Shown here: positions 47,621 to 60,934 of the stretch, in pieces
How positions within the stretch are numbered: position 1 is the stretch's first letter
How the letters are laid out: the number at the start of each line of letters is the position of its first letter
Assembly: GCA_013396995.1 (NCBI GenBank)
Contig: VWZP01010964.1
Coordinates: forward strand, 4,117 to 68,116
Length of the DNA stretch: 64,000 nt
From: Dicaeum eximium
Taxonomy: Eukaryota; Chordata; Aves; Passeriformes; Dicaeidae
Reading direction: 5' to 3'
The notes under the pieces: generated by a model
Database searches by the model: none
What the model was told of the DNA's origin: nothing
What the model saw: the letters and a program-made list of their open reading frames with translations, nothing else
Position numbers and translations under genes: made by a program

Positions 47621-50175
47621 TTTATTGCCTAGCAGGCAGATGCCAGGCTCCTAAGTCCACTGCCTCTGGGTGACCCCACCAAGAGTCTCAGCAGGGCCAG
47701 CAGGAAAGGTGTTGGGAAAATTATTTATTTTCACACAACCAGCTGTACACTTGCACTCCTGGTAGACAGGCTCACAGCCAAGATTAATCAACTGGAGTAG
47801 AAACAAATCCAAGCTCCTCTTCTCTCCTCCTCCATATTCATCCTCTGGCTTTCAACAGAATGAGCAGTTCTGATATTGCCATGCAAATTTACACTGCAAA
47901 TCCCCCATCTGAGCACCCTTCATGCAGCCAAAGGAAAACAAATGCTATTATTGAACATAAAATCCCCACTGGCCTCACTGGTTGCAGGTGGATCTGCCCT
48001 GAGCATGGGTCTCGTGTGGACCCAAAGGTGTGATGGATTTGAGACCTGGTCCAGGCTTATATACTGAAACCCCCATTAGCCAAGAGCCTGTCAGTCCTTT
48101 AGGGTGTCAGAACCCCTTGAGCTGCTGGCTTTGTCCTGTCAAAGGTACAGGCACCACAAATCTTTCTTGTGCTCCGCTCCTGGGTTTCCACACTCTCCAT
48201 TGCAGCTTTGCACATCAGGCCTTGTCTCCTGCAGTATCACTCCCAGGTTGTCCAAGATGTTTTCAGGGAAACACAGCACAAGAAAGCAGTGATCTCTGAG
48301 ACTGCAGCAGGGCTGGTCCAGCTCCAGCACAGACCTCAGGCAGGGCTGGAGTCTGGGAGCCACCCTCCAGCCTTAGTTACGTGAGCTCGAGTCTCAAATA
48401 CCTCCGCCACATTCCGTCTCACAACTGCACGTGGAGGTGACACAATCACAACCCGGCTGGCTCTGCAGTTGCAGACACCTCTATTGTAAAATTTGGTTCA
48501 AGGACAAGTGGTTATGTGGGCTCAGCCACCTGGCAGGCTGAGCACACACACCTGCCTTTTGGGGAGCGTGTCTATGAGTTGAAGGCTTCTTCTCAGACCC
48601 AGTGAGAGCTCCTGGTTTGGCCAGGCTCACCTCGGTTTTCTGAGAATGTCTGAGGGCAGAGCTGAGCTTTGAAACATTTAAACCTAAAATATCCAAGTTT
48701 TATGAACCAGAAAAACATTAGGTGCACTCGGTCTTGACACCTTGTGCACAATTTGCGTATTTCCCAAACAAGTCCTCCCCAACCCAGCCAAGAAGTCAGC
48801 ATGAGAATTGTAAATGTGGACAACTTGACAGTTTTATTTTTGATGAGCAGAGCTAAATTACACAACTTTTCTCACTGTTATTTAATTGGCTTAGACATTT
48901 GAAATTAGACCTAATTACTTTTCTCACTCCATTAATGTCTAGTGACAGTTGATTTCTGTTTTGTGAGAAGAGTTGGAGCTTTTGCTGAATTATTCAACTA
49001 CCACCTCGCTGTGAAGGATCTTAGGAAATAATAGCAACAACCTCCTTGGCTAGTTTATGTTTAAATGCCTTTTGCACACAACCTGCTTTTCACCCAGGTC
49101 AATTGGCTGTAGTTAAGCCTCCCTGGATCACAGGTTACTTTACTTTGTGGAGAGTTTTTTTCTTACTGGGCTGCTGTGGACAGACTCCCACTGCTCTCAC
49201 TGCTGGAAAGTGCCTGACTGCTACCCCACACTGCTTGGCTTGGCACTGGCTTTTGCACTTGGGTGTTTGTCTTTGCCCCAGGTTATTCTGGCAGGATCTC
49301 TCCTCCCCATATAAATTCTTGTGGGCAAGGAGAACTTCACCATGTTAAGCTCATCTAGCACTTGAGGTCGAGTAAAGCTTTCCAGCTGCCCTTTCCCCCT
49401 ACACTTTTATGTGCATCCCTTCAGAGCACTGCCTTTGCTTGCCCTGCTTCTTCTCTATAGAGAGAATCCTTGCAGGAAGATATTTAAAAAGCTTAAAATA
49501 ACCCCAAAAATTCAGAGTACAAGGAAAAGATGGGAGCAGCATTCGCAAGCTGGACAAATACAATCTCTCCGTGATACTTGGCCATAAGACCAGAGCTGGA
49601 AACAGAAGCAGTTGTGCACTGAGTCTATTCAGCATCTTCCACAACTTGGCTGGCACAACCAGGAGAGTCATCACCTGCAAAGAAGGTGACCTGGGTCTTT
49701 GGGTGGAACTGGAAGGACAAGAGATGGAAAAACCACAGCCCTTCCAAGAAATGGCTTTCAGGACAGCATTTCCTGGAGCATGTTCAGAGAAACAAAAAAA
49801 GTAATTATGTAAATGTACAATTAAGACAAAAACACAGCAGTGAAGGTCTTGCTGTTAGGCAGACTATTTTTGGCTCTCCCAGTTTCCTGGAAAATACAGA
49901 GGACACGCTTTGACAAGATTGAGCATTTTAATCAAAATAGTTTGATCGTGGTTTCAATAATATGATTAAAATATGTGGCTACAATGGCTGTGTTCCATCA
50001 TCAGATCCACAAAAACCTACTTTTTATACTTTTTTTTTGTTCAGCACATTTTCCTCTTTTTTTATCAACTCTAATATATTAATTTTATGCAACTCATATG
50101 GAAAAAATATCACCAAAGTGCTGTCTAACACTTCTAAATCTTGACATCCTCCCAGGGTATTCAGAAATAAATTTC
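47621..50175. other. Non-coding stretch, no gene recognised
   Basis: Short ORFs only. An AT-rich block at about 48820-49015 contains several homeodomain-like cores (CTAATTAC, CCATTAATG, TTTAATTGG). No repeat recognised. Confidence 0.5.
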
Positions 50176-50190
50176 TTTTTTTTTTTTTTN
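50176..50190. repeat. Poly-T run ending in an unresolved base
   Basis: Fourteen T followed by N at 50190, the only ambiguous base noticed. The homopolymer probably stopped the assembly from resolving its length. The reverse-strand ORF that crosses it (50024-50470) therefore has an uncertain residue and frame. Confidence 0.95.
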
Positions 50191-51884
50191 ACATTTCAAG
50201 GCAGAGACACAATGCACTCCTGACCTTCCTGTCATCATGTGGGGCATTTTTTTTCACCTGTCCACAATATGCCTGCTCCAAGCCATATTCCAGCACCTCC
50301 CTCAGTACTACAGAGCCTTCTCTGTGGAGCTCAAAAGGAAACAGATGGGAAACAGCCATGGTTAGCACAGGACACTGCTTCTTATCTCTCTGTCTTCCAG
50401 AAACACATGGGGCCAGCATCCTCCTCTCAGCTTTCTGTGCAAGGATACGTAGAAAACGATGAAAATCCAATCCTCCACCAGAATGCCTAGAAAAATCACA
50501 GCTCAGTCCGTGTCCATGAACTGAGTGCAGCCATTCCTTAGGCTGCTTTGTCCAGAAGGTGCTTGATCTGCAGCTATGGCCCTTTTCAGGCTGTTATCAC
50601 ATCACTACTGAGTCAACTTTGCATCTCTGGGATACATTGTCCCTGCTAAAATGACCATTCCCCAGGATCCATCCAGGCTTTCATCCTGTAAGCAATAGCT
50701 TCTTCTGGCTTCTCTGAGAAATCCCAGTGAGGGGGAATTGCCAACAATTCCGTGTGCTTGTTGGGCTCTGAGGTCTTGGCACAGCCAAAGTCCACACCAT
50801 GATTTCTTCATGCAAGCCAGGAATGATTGGGTTTGCAGACTGACAACTGGCCAAGCTGCAGGATGAGACTGAGGGGCAAAACCCATTGTTAAAGAGGTGT
50901 CAAGTGGTTTTACATGCTCATGACCTATAAGAGAACTTGAATCTGCCCAACACCTCCACAGTTTCCTAAATTTGTACGTCTCCCATTCTTCAGCCCAGTC
51001 CCATCTCCAGGACTGGAAGAAGGAAAAAAAAATCTGAGTGTTTTCCTGACCTCCCCATTTGCAGTGACAAAACCATTGCTGTGCTGATTGCAGCCCATCC
51101 CCATGAGTCATGGCCAGAGTAGCCAGGAACAGCCCTCCACTGCAAAAAACAGAGCCCGATAAATCATCCGGAAAAAATAACCTCCTCGTTTGTTTCTCCC
51201 AGCCTGCCCCTCCTTTAGCTCCTCCAGAGCCATGGCAGAACGAGCTGGAGGAAACAATCAGACCTTAACCCCTCCACCAGTGCAGCAGGCAGGGGTGGGG
51301 AGGGCATGTCACTGTGGTCCTAAAATTGGTTGTCCTGATCCTACTGCTCCGCAGGATTCCTGGTAGCACTGTCTGAAGTGATGAATGCCAGCAGGAGAGA
51401 CACCAGAAGTGCAGAAGATGCACAAGGAAGTGCTTGTTTACCCTCTCAGTCCCAAAGTTTTTATATTTTGTGGGAGACATCACGGCAGCTGTTGCAGAGA
51501 CCATCAGAGAGCACAGAGGCGCTTGCTCAGGGCTGTCCCTTAGTGCACAGCCTGATTTGTGTGTGCACCTTGAGGAACAGGACCCCAAAGGCATTTGAAT
51601 TCCTCATCATTTTGAGTCTTTGCCTGAAGTAAGGACGTGCTCTGACAGAAACACTGAATTTGATACAGATATCTCCTGTGCTGGGGAGAGGTCACAGCAG
51701 TTGAGTGTTAGATTCTGGTTTGGCTTTGAAAGTCTGTAAAATAAACATCTGCACTTCATTTCAGCCTAGCAACTGCACCACTAGCAGCATCCCAACCAGT
51801 GAGCATCAGGACACAGGACTGGGAGGATCTCCTGTGCTGCTGATTCTTGCAATCCTAAGCAAAACCAGCATGAAAATCCTTCCA
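50191..51884. other. Non-coding stretch, no gene recognised
   Basis: Short ORFs with no recognisable domain (longest 168 codons, - strand, 50605-51111). No repeat recognised. Confidence 0.55.
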
Positions 51885-52135
51885 TAAATCAACCCCAGTT
51901 CATCTTCAGTCAACACATGTTTTCTTCCCTCCTATTTAGGAAAGAGTTCATTACCCCAATTGCTAACAACCTTCCCAATTCCTAACCTAGATTTATTCAC
52001 AGACACTTTGTGCCCATTTGTTCTTGTGCCAACATTGTCCCTAGGCTGAAATAACTCTTTTCTCTCCTTGGTATATTTATAGACAGTCGTCACATCCTCC
52101 CTTGAGCTTTTGTTTTGCTAAACTAAACAAGCCAA
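51885..52135 (-). mobile_element. Ancient CR1/L3-like LINE fragment
   Basis: The + strand shows, in order, 'tgcccatttgttcttgtgcc', 'aacattgtccctaggctgaa', 'tatatttatagacagtcgtc', 'acatcctcccttgagc' and 'gctaaactaaacaagcc'. This is the 3' region of old amniote CR1/L3-type LINEs in reverse orientation, more diverged than the avian CR1 copies elsewhere in the window. A tiny CCCAT triplet repeat (52146-52160) follows. Confidence 0.75.
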
Positions 52136-55100
52136 ATCCAGACATCCCATCCCATCCCATGTGACAGGTTCTCCATAGCCCTGTTTCTATTTGTTTTGTC
52201 CAGCCTCAGGCTACCTTCCCAATTCTGGGAGGTCTGACCTACCCTAGATGTCCAGATCATTGCAGGTCCTACACATAGTGCCTGGGGAAGGGGGAAATAG
52301 AAAAATGATGCAGCTGCCAGGTTTTGACCTAAATACACATTAGTAGCTCCAAAGTGCCACCACCACCCACAACTCTTGCAGCACCTATGATGGGGCAGAG
52401 CCATTATCCTGTGTGGGTAGCACAGCTCAAAGCCAATATGTGAAGCAATAAACCCAAGGGAGGATGCACAGTGAATGCCAGCTGAGCACTTTGTACTGTA
52501 GAGATTTCTTCATCAGCCAGGGGGATTTCTTCATGCACATCCTGGGTTTTGTTCCTGTCATAAGCCCATCATTTAAAAGGATTTTGTACAATAACCAAAG
52601 CAAAATGCAGAACAGCAGCACAGTGGCTTGCATTAAATAAGGGGCAGCTCACAAATTAAGAACTGTTTTGTGAGTATTGAGGAAAGATGGACACATCTGG
52701 GAACAACCAGTGGAGAGCTGAGAAGGGGTGGGAAGAGAAGCAGCAAAGCCATTCTGTGATCTGAGTACAGCCTGCCCCATGGTACTGAGTCTTTGAACTT
52801 GCCCCTGGCAAGCTTCTCCCTTCACAGAAGCATACAAATTGCACAAGGAGCTTTAACAAATTACAGCTCCTAATTAAGCTCCTGATAGTTAGGCACCTAA
52901 TCTGAGCAGTTGCTTTCAGAACTTTGTTTTTCTTTGGACATGCATTTTTTCCCTATGCTGATCATTTTAAGGCTGTATTTCAAATAAGCCTAGTCCTGGT
53001 CATTCTTGCAGCAGCACTGCACCACTAAGATGTACATCACTGACCACAGACTGCCCAGAAACAGAGAGGTTGTTAAAATCATCCTGTCACCACAAAGAAT
53101 CAGCCTTTTTGTCAGCTCCCAGAAGCAAGGGACAGAAGGATGGTGCTGAGCTTTCCTGCTTCTGTGAATTTATTTTGATTTTGCTGGTGGATGGGTGTTT
53201 GGGCAGCAGATCCACCTAGGATCAGGGATTTTCCTATTCATCCTGCCTGGGGAACCTTATGACAACTTCTCAGAAAACTTAGGGCTAGTAACTCAAATAA
53301 GGCCATGGAAAAATACTCCAAAGTGACCTGATGTCCCAAGATATTGTGTTTCATTGTTTATTTGTTTATTTACTAGGAGGGAAACCTAGCAGTCATTTCT
53401 GCTATGCAAATTGCTAAACGTTTTAAAAATTCTTGGCATGTGCAGGACTTTTCCTACTTAGTGACGACCAACAGTGACCTAATTCATATTTGACTGGACT
53501 AAGCTACAGGGCTCCAGTGTACTAGATACATCCCAGAACTTCACCAGAATTTAACAAGAATTCACCAGAACTTCTGCCCAAATTGTCCTCTGACCCCATT
53601 TAACTTTAGGATGTCAGTGCACTCCAGTGCATTCAGAAACTGCCATGGGAAAAGGTCATGCCAGATAAAAAAGTCCTCCAGATCCCATATTCCAAATAAA
53701 ATCAATACAGGCACTTGGTGAAACATGCCCTGTGTTTAGAGGTTCACAAAATTTGAGCTGCTATTGAAATCACAGCAAATAAAGATTCTGAGCCACCTGT
53801 CTAAAATGATCCATTAATGTCTCCAATGATATCTCTTCTAGGAGAGAGAACAGAGAAAGCTGAAATTGAACATGAGAACTTAAATATAAGGACCTGGAAA
53901 TGTTGTGGTTCAGAAAAGGCATATTTAAGTGACTTAATCAGATTGGTTTTTATGTGAATGACAGTGGTAAAATTCCAGACTAACCATTTACAATTAGCCA
54001 TATTCTTAGAATCCCTCTTCACACTTACAAAAGAATTGACTACACTTTCAACACAGCTGATAATTCAGCTCCAGCCCAGCTCTGAAACTGTCTTGTCCCA
54101 GCCAGTCCATTTGGTAGTTCAAGTATTCTATTGTTGGGGGTTAGTTCAATATTTTATTAATTAAAAGCTTAACTTCAGTGATGTTTTCTTGGTTTTGGGT
54201 TAGTTTATTTTACAGCTCTAATAAAATATAAAAAAATGAAATTGATACTGGACCCATCTCTCTGGAGCAACACTGCTCTGAAACCTTGGAGGGCCTAGAG
54301 CTGATGCCAGCAGGTTAAAAGGCAATTTCCCCCCCCAGGAAATCTGTGCTCTGGGAAGCTGTTAACAGTGAGAGACCCTCTGCTTGAACAGAGTCTGGCA
54401 GCTGAGGACCACACAAGGTGTAACTGGGTTTAACTGGGCTGTGAATTGTCACTTCATGGTGCTCCTATTTAAATAGCCTCAGGGATGGAGACTGCCACGT
54501 GGAGGTTGCCACCCTTCCACTCTACATTTTGCTGTCTTCCACCTCCAGCACATCCCTCCTCTGCCCCAGTCCTCCCCAGACTCCTGATGGAGAGATCCTC
54601 CACACCTGAACATCACCATCCTCTCCATGGGCCTCCACTTCTTCTTCCTGGCACGTCCTGTGGATGGGAACAATATAACTGAGAATTTCATGCTTTTTAG
54701 GCATGTCTTTAGTATGGACCTTCACTGCACAGCAGTCACATGAGTACTGTAGAGAGGCCACGGGAAGGAACATTTTGGAGTCATGACCTTGGTGCTCAGA
54801 AAGACCAATGTGAAATACTAAATAAAAGTTGATCCTTGGCAATTCAAAATTTGAGTGAGGAGTTGCTAAAATCCTCCAGGGTATTTATCATTAACTTGCA
54901 ACTTGTCAGGATTTCCTGGACTCAGGAGCGTGGTCCTTCCCCACACAGTCCATCATCAAACTCGTGGCAACACTGTTCTATCTGTATGTTTTGCTTCTAC
55001 TGCAGGAAAAAATGAAGAAGGCAAATCTGTCTCTTCAATATTTGTCATTTGGCCTAATTTTACAGAATTCTTTGGCACAAACCTTTTTAGAAAAGACGAA

Positions 55101-56773
55101 ATGAGGATTTTGGAGAGTTTCTTTAAAATATACGTGTGCTTATGTCTTGCTTTGCCATCAGAAATGGCAAAGTGCTGGAAGGCAAAGAGCAGAGGCATGG
55201 GGCACAGAAGGATTATGGAGTTATGATCCCCCTGTTTGGAGGGTGGGTAACAGTGCAGTCTGCAAGCTGCAGCCCTAGCAGCCTGTTCAGATATTTGAGG
55301 TAATGTTTTCTGCAATAAGGACCCACATTCCAATGCTCCTGAAGATGCCATGAGCATTTAGCTTCAGTTTTGGACAGACCTCTTTATTTCCCAGTGTATG
55401 TCCACATGTGACATGCTCCCTTTTCCCATATGGTTACAGGAATATTAACTTTGTCAGCTAAAAAAAAATCAGTTAAAACCACTCAGGTCTTCCACCTATG
55501 GAAAATCATTTAAAATGAGGATGTTCTCACTTCACATTGGCAGCTGATTGATGGATTCACCTGGAAGGCAAAGGGAAATTGCATCTCCCCCAAAAAGCTC
55601 AAGTCCTTCCTCCCAAGGACGGTTTCTGATAACACCAAGAAGAGCAAATGAACACTTAGCAATCAGTACCAAAGTCCTTAACAGTCTGTGGTGGGAGGAG
55701 AGAGGACTTTCATTGCCTCTTCTCCTGTGGAATTGCACTCTGTGATATCCATGTGCAGGAGATCTCTGTGATCTCTTCCCTCCTGGCAGGCACCTGAGCA
55801 CCTTCCCACCAGCACAAACTCAGGACTTTGTATTGATGCCAGAGCAGGATTTATTTCTGCCAGCCTCCAAGAAGGCCATAAAGAGTCCAGAAATGTTAAA
55901 AATGGAAGAGAACAGTGCCCAGTATTTTATTAAAACCATCCTTATCTATGATAAGCAAAGAGACAGCAGGATGTGGATCCTCACCTTGCAGCAGGACAGG
56001 CAGCCAGCAGAGAAGGCAGGATGAATTGCCCCTACTCCCCAGAGCAGGGCTGATATTTGTGGAAATTCTAAAAATTATGGCACAAGGAAATCAACAAGCT
56101 GGAAAGTCGTGCTGGCTGCAGCTCCATAGGAAACAGCAGCTCGGAAAAGCAAAGTTTGCCAAATGGAAAAGGAAAAATCTGGTAGGGATGCTTTTTCTTT
56201 TTTTCTTTTTCTTACTTTACAGAAAATCAAGTTTCTTAGGACATTTCACGAACAATGAAGCACATAAGAAAACTGTGCTTGGCAGGGGAAGGCAGTTCAA
56301 GTGGAGTTGAAGTTAATGAATGATGAGCGCTGTCTCAAGATTTGGGGTATCCATATCTTGCCCAACCTACCTCCAGAGCAGCACAGACATCAGAGTACTC
56401 ATTCCCTTTACCAGGCCAAACTTTCAAGCTGGCCTTGCACATTGCAGTAAATTTAACAGGAGCATTAGGATGACATTTCTGTCTGTATCTTCCCAAACAG
56501 TTTTTGCTTTTTCTCTCTCCACCCCAGATGACACAAAACACCCGTGCAGCTTTGTAAGCCTCGTGTTTGGATCCTGCTTGCTTCAGACGAATTCAAGCTC
56601 ATCCTCATTGCTGGGCTGGATCCAACACCATCACTAATAATGTTACATGGCCCCAGCCTTCAGAGCACCAAATACTCAGACCTAGGCTCAGTTGTGAAGA
56701 TTTTTGGCTTTCCTTCCTCTTCTGCTTGGATCAATGCAGATGGAACAGGATTGGGATTTGAGAAACCTTGTCA
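52136..56773. other. Non-coding stretch, no gene recognised
   Basis: The first about 150 bp may be further eroded LINE sequence. Otherwise there is no recognisable gene or repeat. ORFs are below 135 codons and overlap on both strands. Confidence 0.55.
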
Positions 56774-56838
56774 GGAGGAAGGTTGGAGCTAGACAGTCTT
56801 TAAGGCCTTTCCAACCCAAACCATTCTGTGATTCTGCG
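56774..56838 (+). mobile_element. CR1 LINE 3' tail fragment
   Basis: The last about 65 bp of a CR1: 'aggaggaaggttggagctag', 'acagtctttaaggcctttcc', 'aacccaaaccattctg', 'tgattctgcg'. Nothing of ORF2 remains. Confidence 0.9.
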
Positions 56839-59800
56839 AAGAGTGCATTATTCAAAGAAGAAACACAAGTGAGACATCCCCAAAAAACATTGCACGACCA
56901 CAAACCTCCCATACAGCTCCCACCAAATTTCTAAACTCTGGGTTTTGCCCTGCAAAACACCAATGCTTGTGCATCCTCACTCCTCTTCCCAGCCTTGTGT
57001 ATAATCCCAGCTAAATAAAGAAGTAAACAAATAATTTCCAAAGAAAAAATATTAAATTAATTAAAACAAATTTAAGATTTCCATTAAAAATATTGTCACC
57101 TTTGACTGGTTTTAATAAACGTGCTGAGATTTTTTCATAACCTTCACTCAGAAACTCATCTCTTGAAGGGCAGAGTTTTGTTTCCTCATTTGCTGTACAA
57201 GCTGCTGCTACAATGAAATTTGACTTGAGTTTTAATGATCTGACAAAGACCACTAGGAGAGGGCCTCTCTCATTTTTTACAGATAATCATAATTAAATAA
57301 GATTAAATATAGTCTTTGGGGGACAATTTCTTGAAAGCTCCCATAAAAACAGAGTTTCAGATCACTGTAGATCTGTGTCTTTTTAGTAATTTTTAATTAT
57401 AAGAGGCGTCAAACATAAAGTTATTTTTTTAAAAAAGTCACTTTTGTATTAGAAGATCGAAAGATTTCTTGATATTACACATATTTTTAAATTTTAATGA
57501 AAAATATTAGAAAGAACACCTAAATGTGAAATAAATTAACATGAATTTGAACTCAAACTCAGTCAGAACTCTGTGTGCTCAGACCCAGGACTTTGAAATT
57601 ACCTGTTATGAATAAGAACTAGAAAGTTCCAGTTTATGGATAGTATTGTCTGACTCAAAACTTGGGGTCAGAGGACCTGCTGGGTCCCTTTTGGAGCCAC
57701 TCCTGGGAATTTCAATTAAATCTATTCCCCAACCTCTGTGAAGAACCTCACTTTGGCTTGAGGATTCCCCACATGTAGCAAATATCACATGGCATTTTCC
57801 ACCTGAAGGCATCCTGAAAACCATGGCACCCAAGGCTCTCCACCCCTCAGAGCAATTCCATCCTTTCCCTTTTGGGAGGTGCCATTGGTTTAACAACCTC
57901 CTGCATAATGCAAACCTTCAGAAGAGGAATTTCAGGAGACAGAGTCCAACAGAAACCTTACAGGAATGCCCCCTTTCCTTTGCAAATACAGACCAGAGGC
58001 AAAATTTTAGGGCATTAGTCTAGTTTCCTGCACCAGGGAAAGTTGTTTTATAGAGAAAAACCATCCCTGTTCATAACCCTGTATAACCCAGCTAAAATCA
58101 AATGTCAAATCCCCATAAGCATCTGTCCCTCAGCCAGAGGTTGTTTTTCTTCACAGATGAATCAAACATTCTGAGTAAATCACATGAATCACCAGCGGAA
58201 ACATCATCCTCACAGCTCCATCTCACAGTTATGAATAAGGAGCTTGTTTTGCAGGTCCCCAGAGAAGAAATAAAGCCCTTGGAGATCAGGGAGGAGCCCA
58301 GGACTTTCACAAACATTTTAATAGATTACAAACAATAAGGTGTCCCCCTCCTCCCATCAAAAAAGTTATGGCCAATTGCTTTACAAACCATCTCTCAATT
58401 TATCAGTGCTTTTATTAATAAGAATATGCCTGCACTGATGACATAGCTCAATAACCCAGTTATAAATTGCATAAATCTCTTGCCACGGCTACAAATGAGC
58501 AACGTGATTTATGAGTGGGGCCACTGACTTCTACACCTGACATAAAACTTTGTAGGCAATCAGCCACATGTTTCATTTCAGTTTTATATTTGACATATAA
58601 ATCAGGCAAGTGAAAGGGACTCTCTCTCCACCCCCACTCCTCCCCTTGAAGCAGACGGAGCCAATATTTTACAAGCAACATGTAAGTCACTGTAGCAAGA
58701 ACACAATATGAGGTATGGAAAATATTATGCTGTGATTTCATTAGTTTCATGTGAACCAATATGGGGCACAGTAACCTGCCTTGGAGAGCAGGCAGTTAAG
58801 GGTGAAAAAACCATGCAGGTCACCATGGAAAAGCAAGTTTTCTTACTTTACACGCCCTGTTTATTTTCAGGCCTTCAAATGTGTGGAAGGTCAACAGCTT
58901 CCCCTCCTGAGCTGAGGAGGGTTTGGCCCAGCCTTTGAGGTCAAGGTGTCCAACATAACCCCATAAAGGTGATGTGGTCATCAACAGAATGGAGCAGAAG
59001 AGAAAACCTGACAGTCACTAACTGGATTTTTGAGGTTGCTTTTCACAGGTGTTAGTAAAATAGCTTTCTGTCCAGCACCTTTCACAGGATCCCTTCCCTC
59101 TTCAGATTCTACAGCAGATGTGCAAAGTAGCTCAGAGCTTCAAATTTGACCCCCAGCTCAATGTTGAATAACCATTTTTAAAAAAATAAATGCACTAGGT
59201 ACACACTTTAGGGGATTCTGGTATAACTGCCACGTTTCTTCTGAGTTGATGTGTGACCCAGCTTCAAAGTGTCTTAAAACTCCTTCATTCATCTGAATCT
59301 CAAGATGAGTCAGATCTTTGTGCAAAGTGCTGAGTGAAATTAGGTAGTTAGATGTTTGCCTCAGAAACCCAAGGAAATGCTGCTCCAGTTGTTTAGATGC
59401 AAATTCAAATGTTCTGATTTTCAGTAAGTGTAAAATCAGACCTACAAATATGAGAAAGTGCTAAAGGCAGGATGTACAAAAGTGAGATGAAGTGTGAAAT
59501 AATATATAACAACCTAAAGAAATCATTCCTTTAAACAAGTGGTATAAATCTGTACTACTTTCACCCAATTGCATGAGTTAGTTTATCTCAGCTGGATAAA
59601 GTCCTGTCAAAGTTTTTTATATCATCTCCTCCAGGGATGTGAATTTTTCCATAACAGAGGTGTTGGCCACTTCTGGAAAGGTCTTGCAATGAGTCAGTCA
59701 TGTATTGCTTTTCCATTTTCTCAGAAGAACTCCTTAAATACACTTGAGGCAATGGAAAGCCATCTGCAGGCTGAAGGACGGGTTGTGACTGCCTGGGTCA

Positions 59801-60934
59801 GTGGTGCAGAGCTCTGAGGATGGGGTGGGAAATGGACTCTCCAATGTCACAGCAAGGTTTTTCTCAGAATTAAATCCACCATTTCTTTACTTTTCATCTT
59901 CAGTGATTTTATATATTCTATAAATACAGGCCTCTTGGAAACTTCAGTGGGGCTCTGATCAGCCACCTGGGTTACACCACCACCTAATATCTAGTGCAGA
60001 TGAGGCTTTTGCATATCCTCAGGTGGTAACTACATCTTGAACAACACAAATTTCTGCAGTCCCACTCAGATTGTTGATGTCCACTCAAAAAGGTAATATA
60101 CACCCCAGCTTAACCAGACACCATCTGATTTCTCTAGTGTGTATTCCAAGTGGAAAATAGATTATTCGTTTATAAAGAGTTTCTTGGGCCATAGATCTGA
60201 GATCTCATTATTTATTTAAAAATAAGTTGTAAAAATACAGGAGAAAGCAAGCTTACACCAGCTGAGAATTCCCCCTGCACATTTTTTAGCTGCTCATGAC
60301 CTTACCTCTTCCTCCTCCCTGACAGGTAACAGAGTTGGTTTCGCATACACAGTAGGAGCACAGGATACTGGGAAGTTTACACCTCTGAATGTTTGATTAA
60401 ATATGTCTGAATGTCCTGATTAAATATGTTGAGTGAGTGCTGAAAGAAGGATAATTAAAATGTTCTCTGCATGCAAATTGATGTTTAGTTGGGGGTGATG
60501 GGACTGAAGCAAACAGAGCAATGAAGCAAACCAAGGTCAGTGTAAGCCTGAGCTGCCAGGGGGTGTTTGGGTGTTAGACCAGGTCTGGATCTGGCAGCAG
60601 AGGAATCCAGCACTCACCAGGATTTCAAGTCATGGCAAGGAATGCACAAGGATAAATGTGTCCTCAGAAGTCCATAGCCCAATTTTGCTTATTTGGCAGC
60701 CAGCCTTTTCAGACATAAATTGCTCTCACCTCCCTCTTCTGTAGGTCTTCTCTTAGGCTTAGGTTGTCCTTGCCTTGTCCAAGCATTAGCTCCTTGTAGT
60801 AGTGGGATTGTGCTGAGGTTCTTCAGTGGCTCAAAGGAATGTTTCCATTTCCAAAGGTCTCCCACTGGAGATCACATTATTATTTTTCTCTCCCCTGGCA
60901 TGCTGACTTCAAAACATGAAGTGTATTCAGGAGT
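56839..60934. other. Non-coding stretch with a candidate regulatory block
   Basis: No recognisable gene. AT-rich DNA at 57030-57560. The 58350-58770 segment is distinctive: TTATTAATAAG, AATTGCATAAAT, GTGATTTATGAG, GACATAAAAC and TTGACATATAAATC, suggesting POU/HOX/CDX-type sites and possibly a conserved element. Confidence 0.45.
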
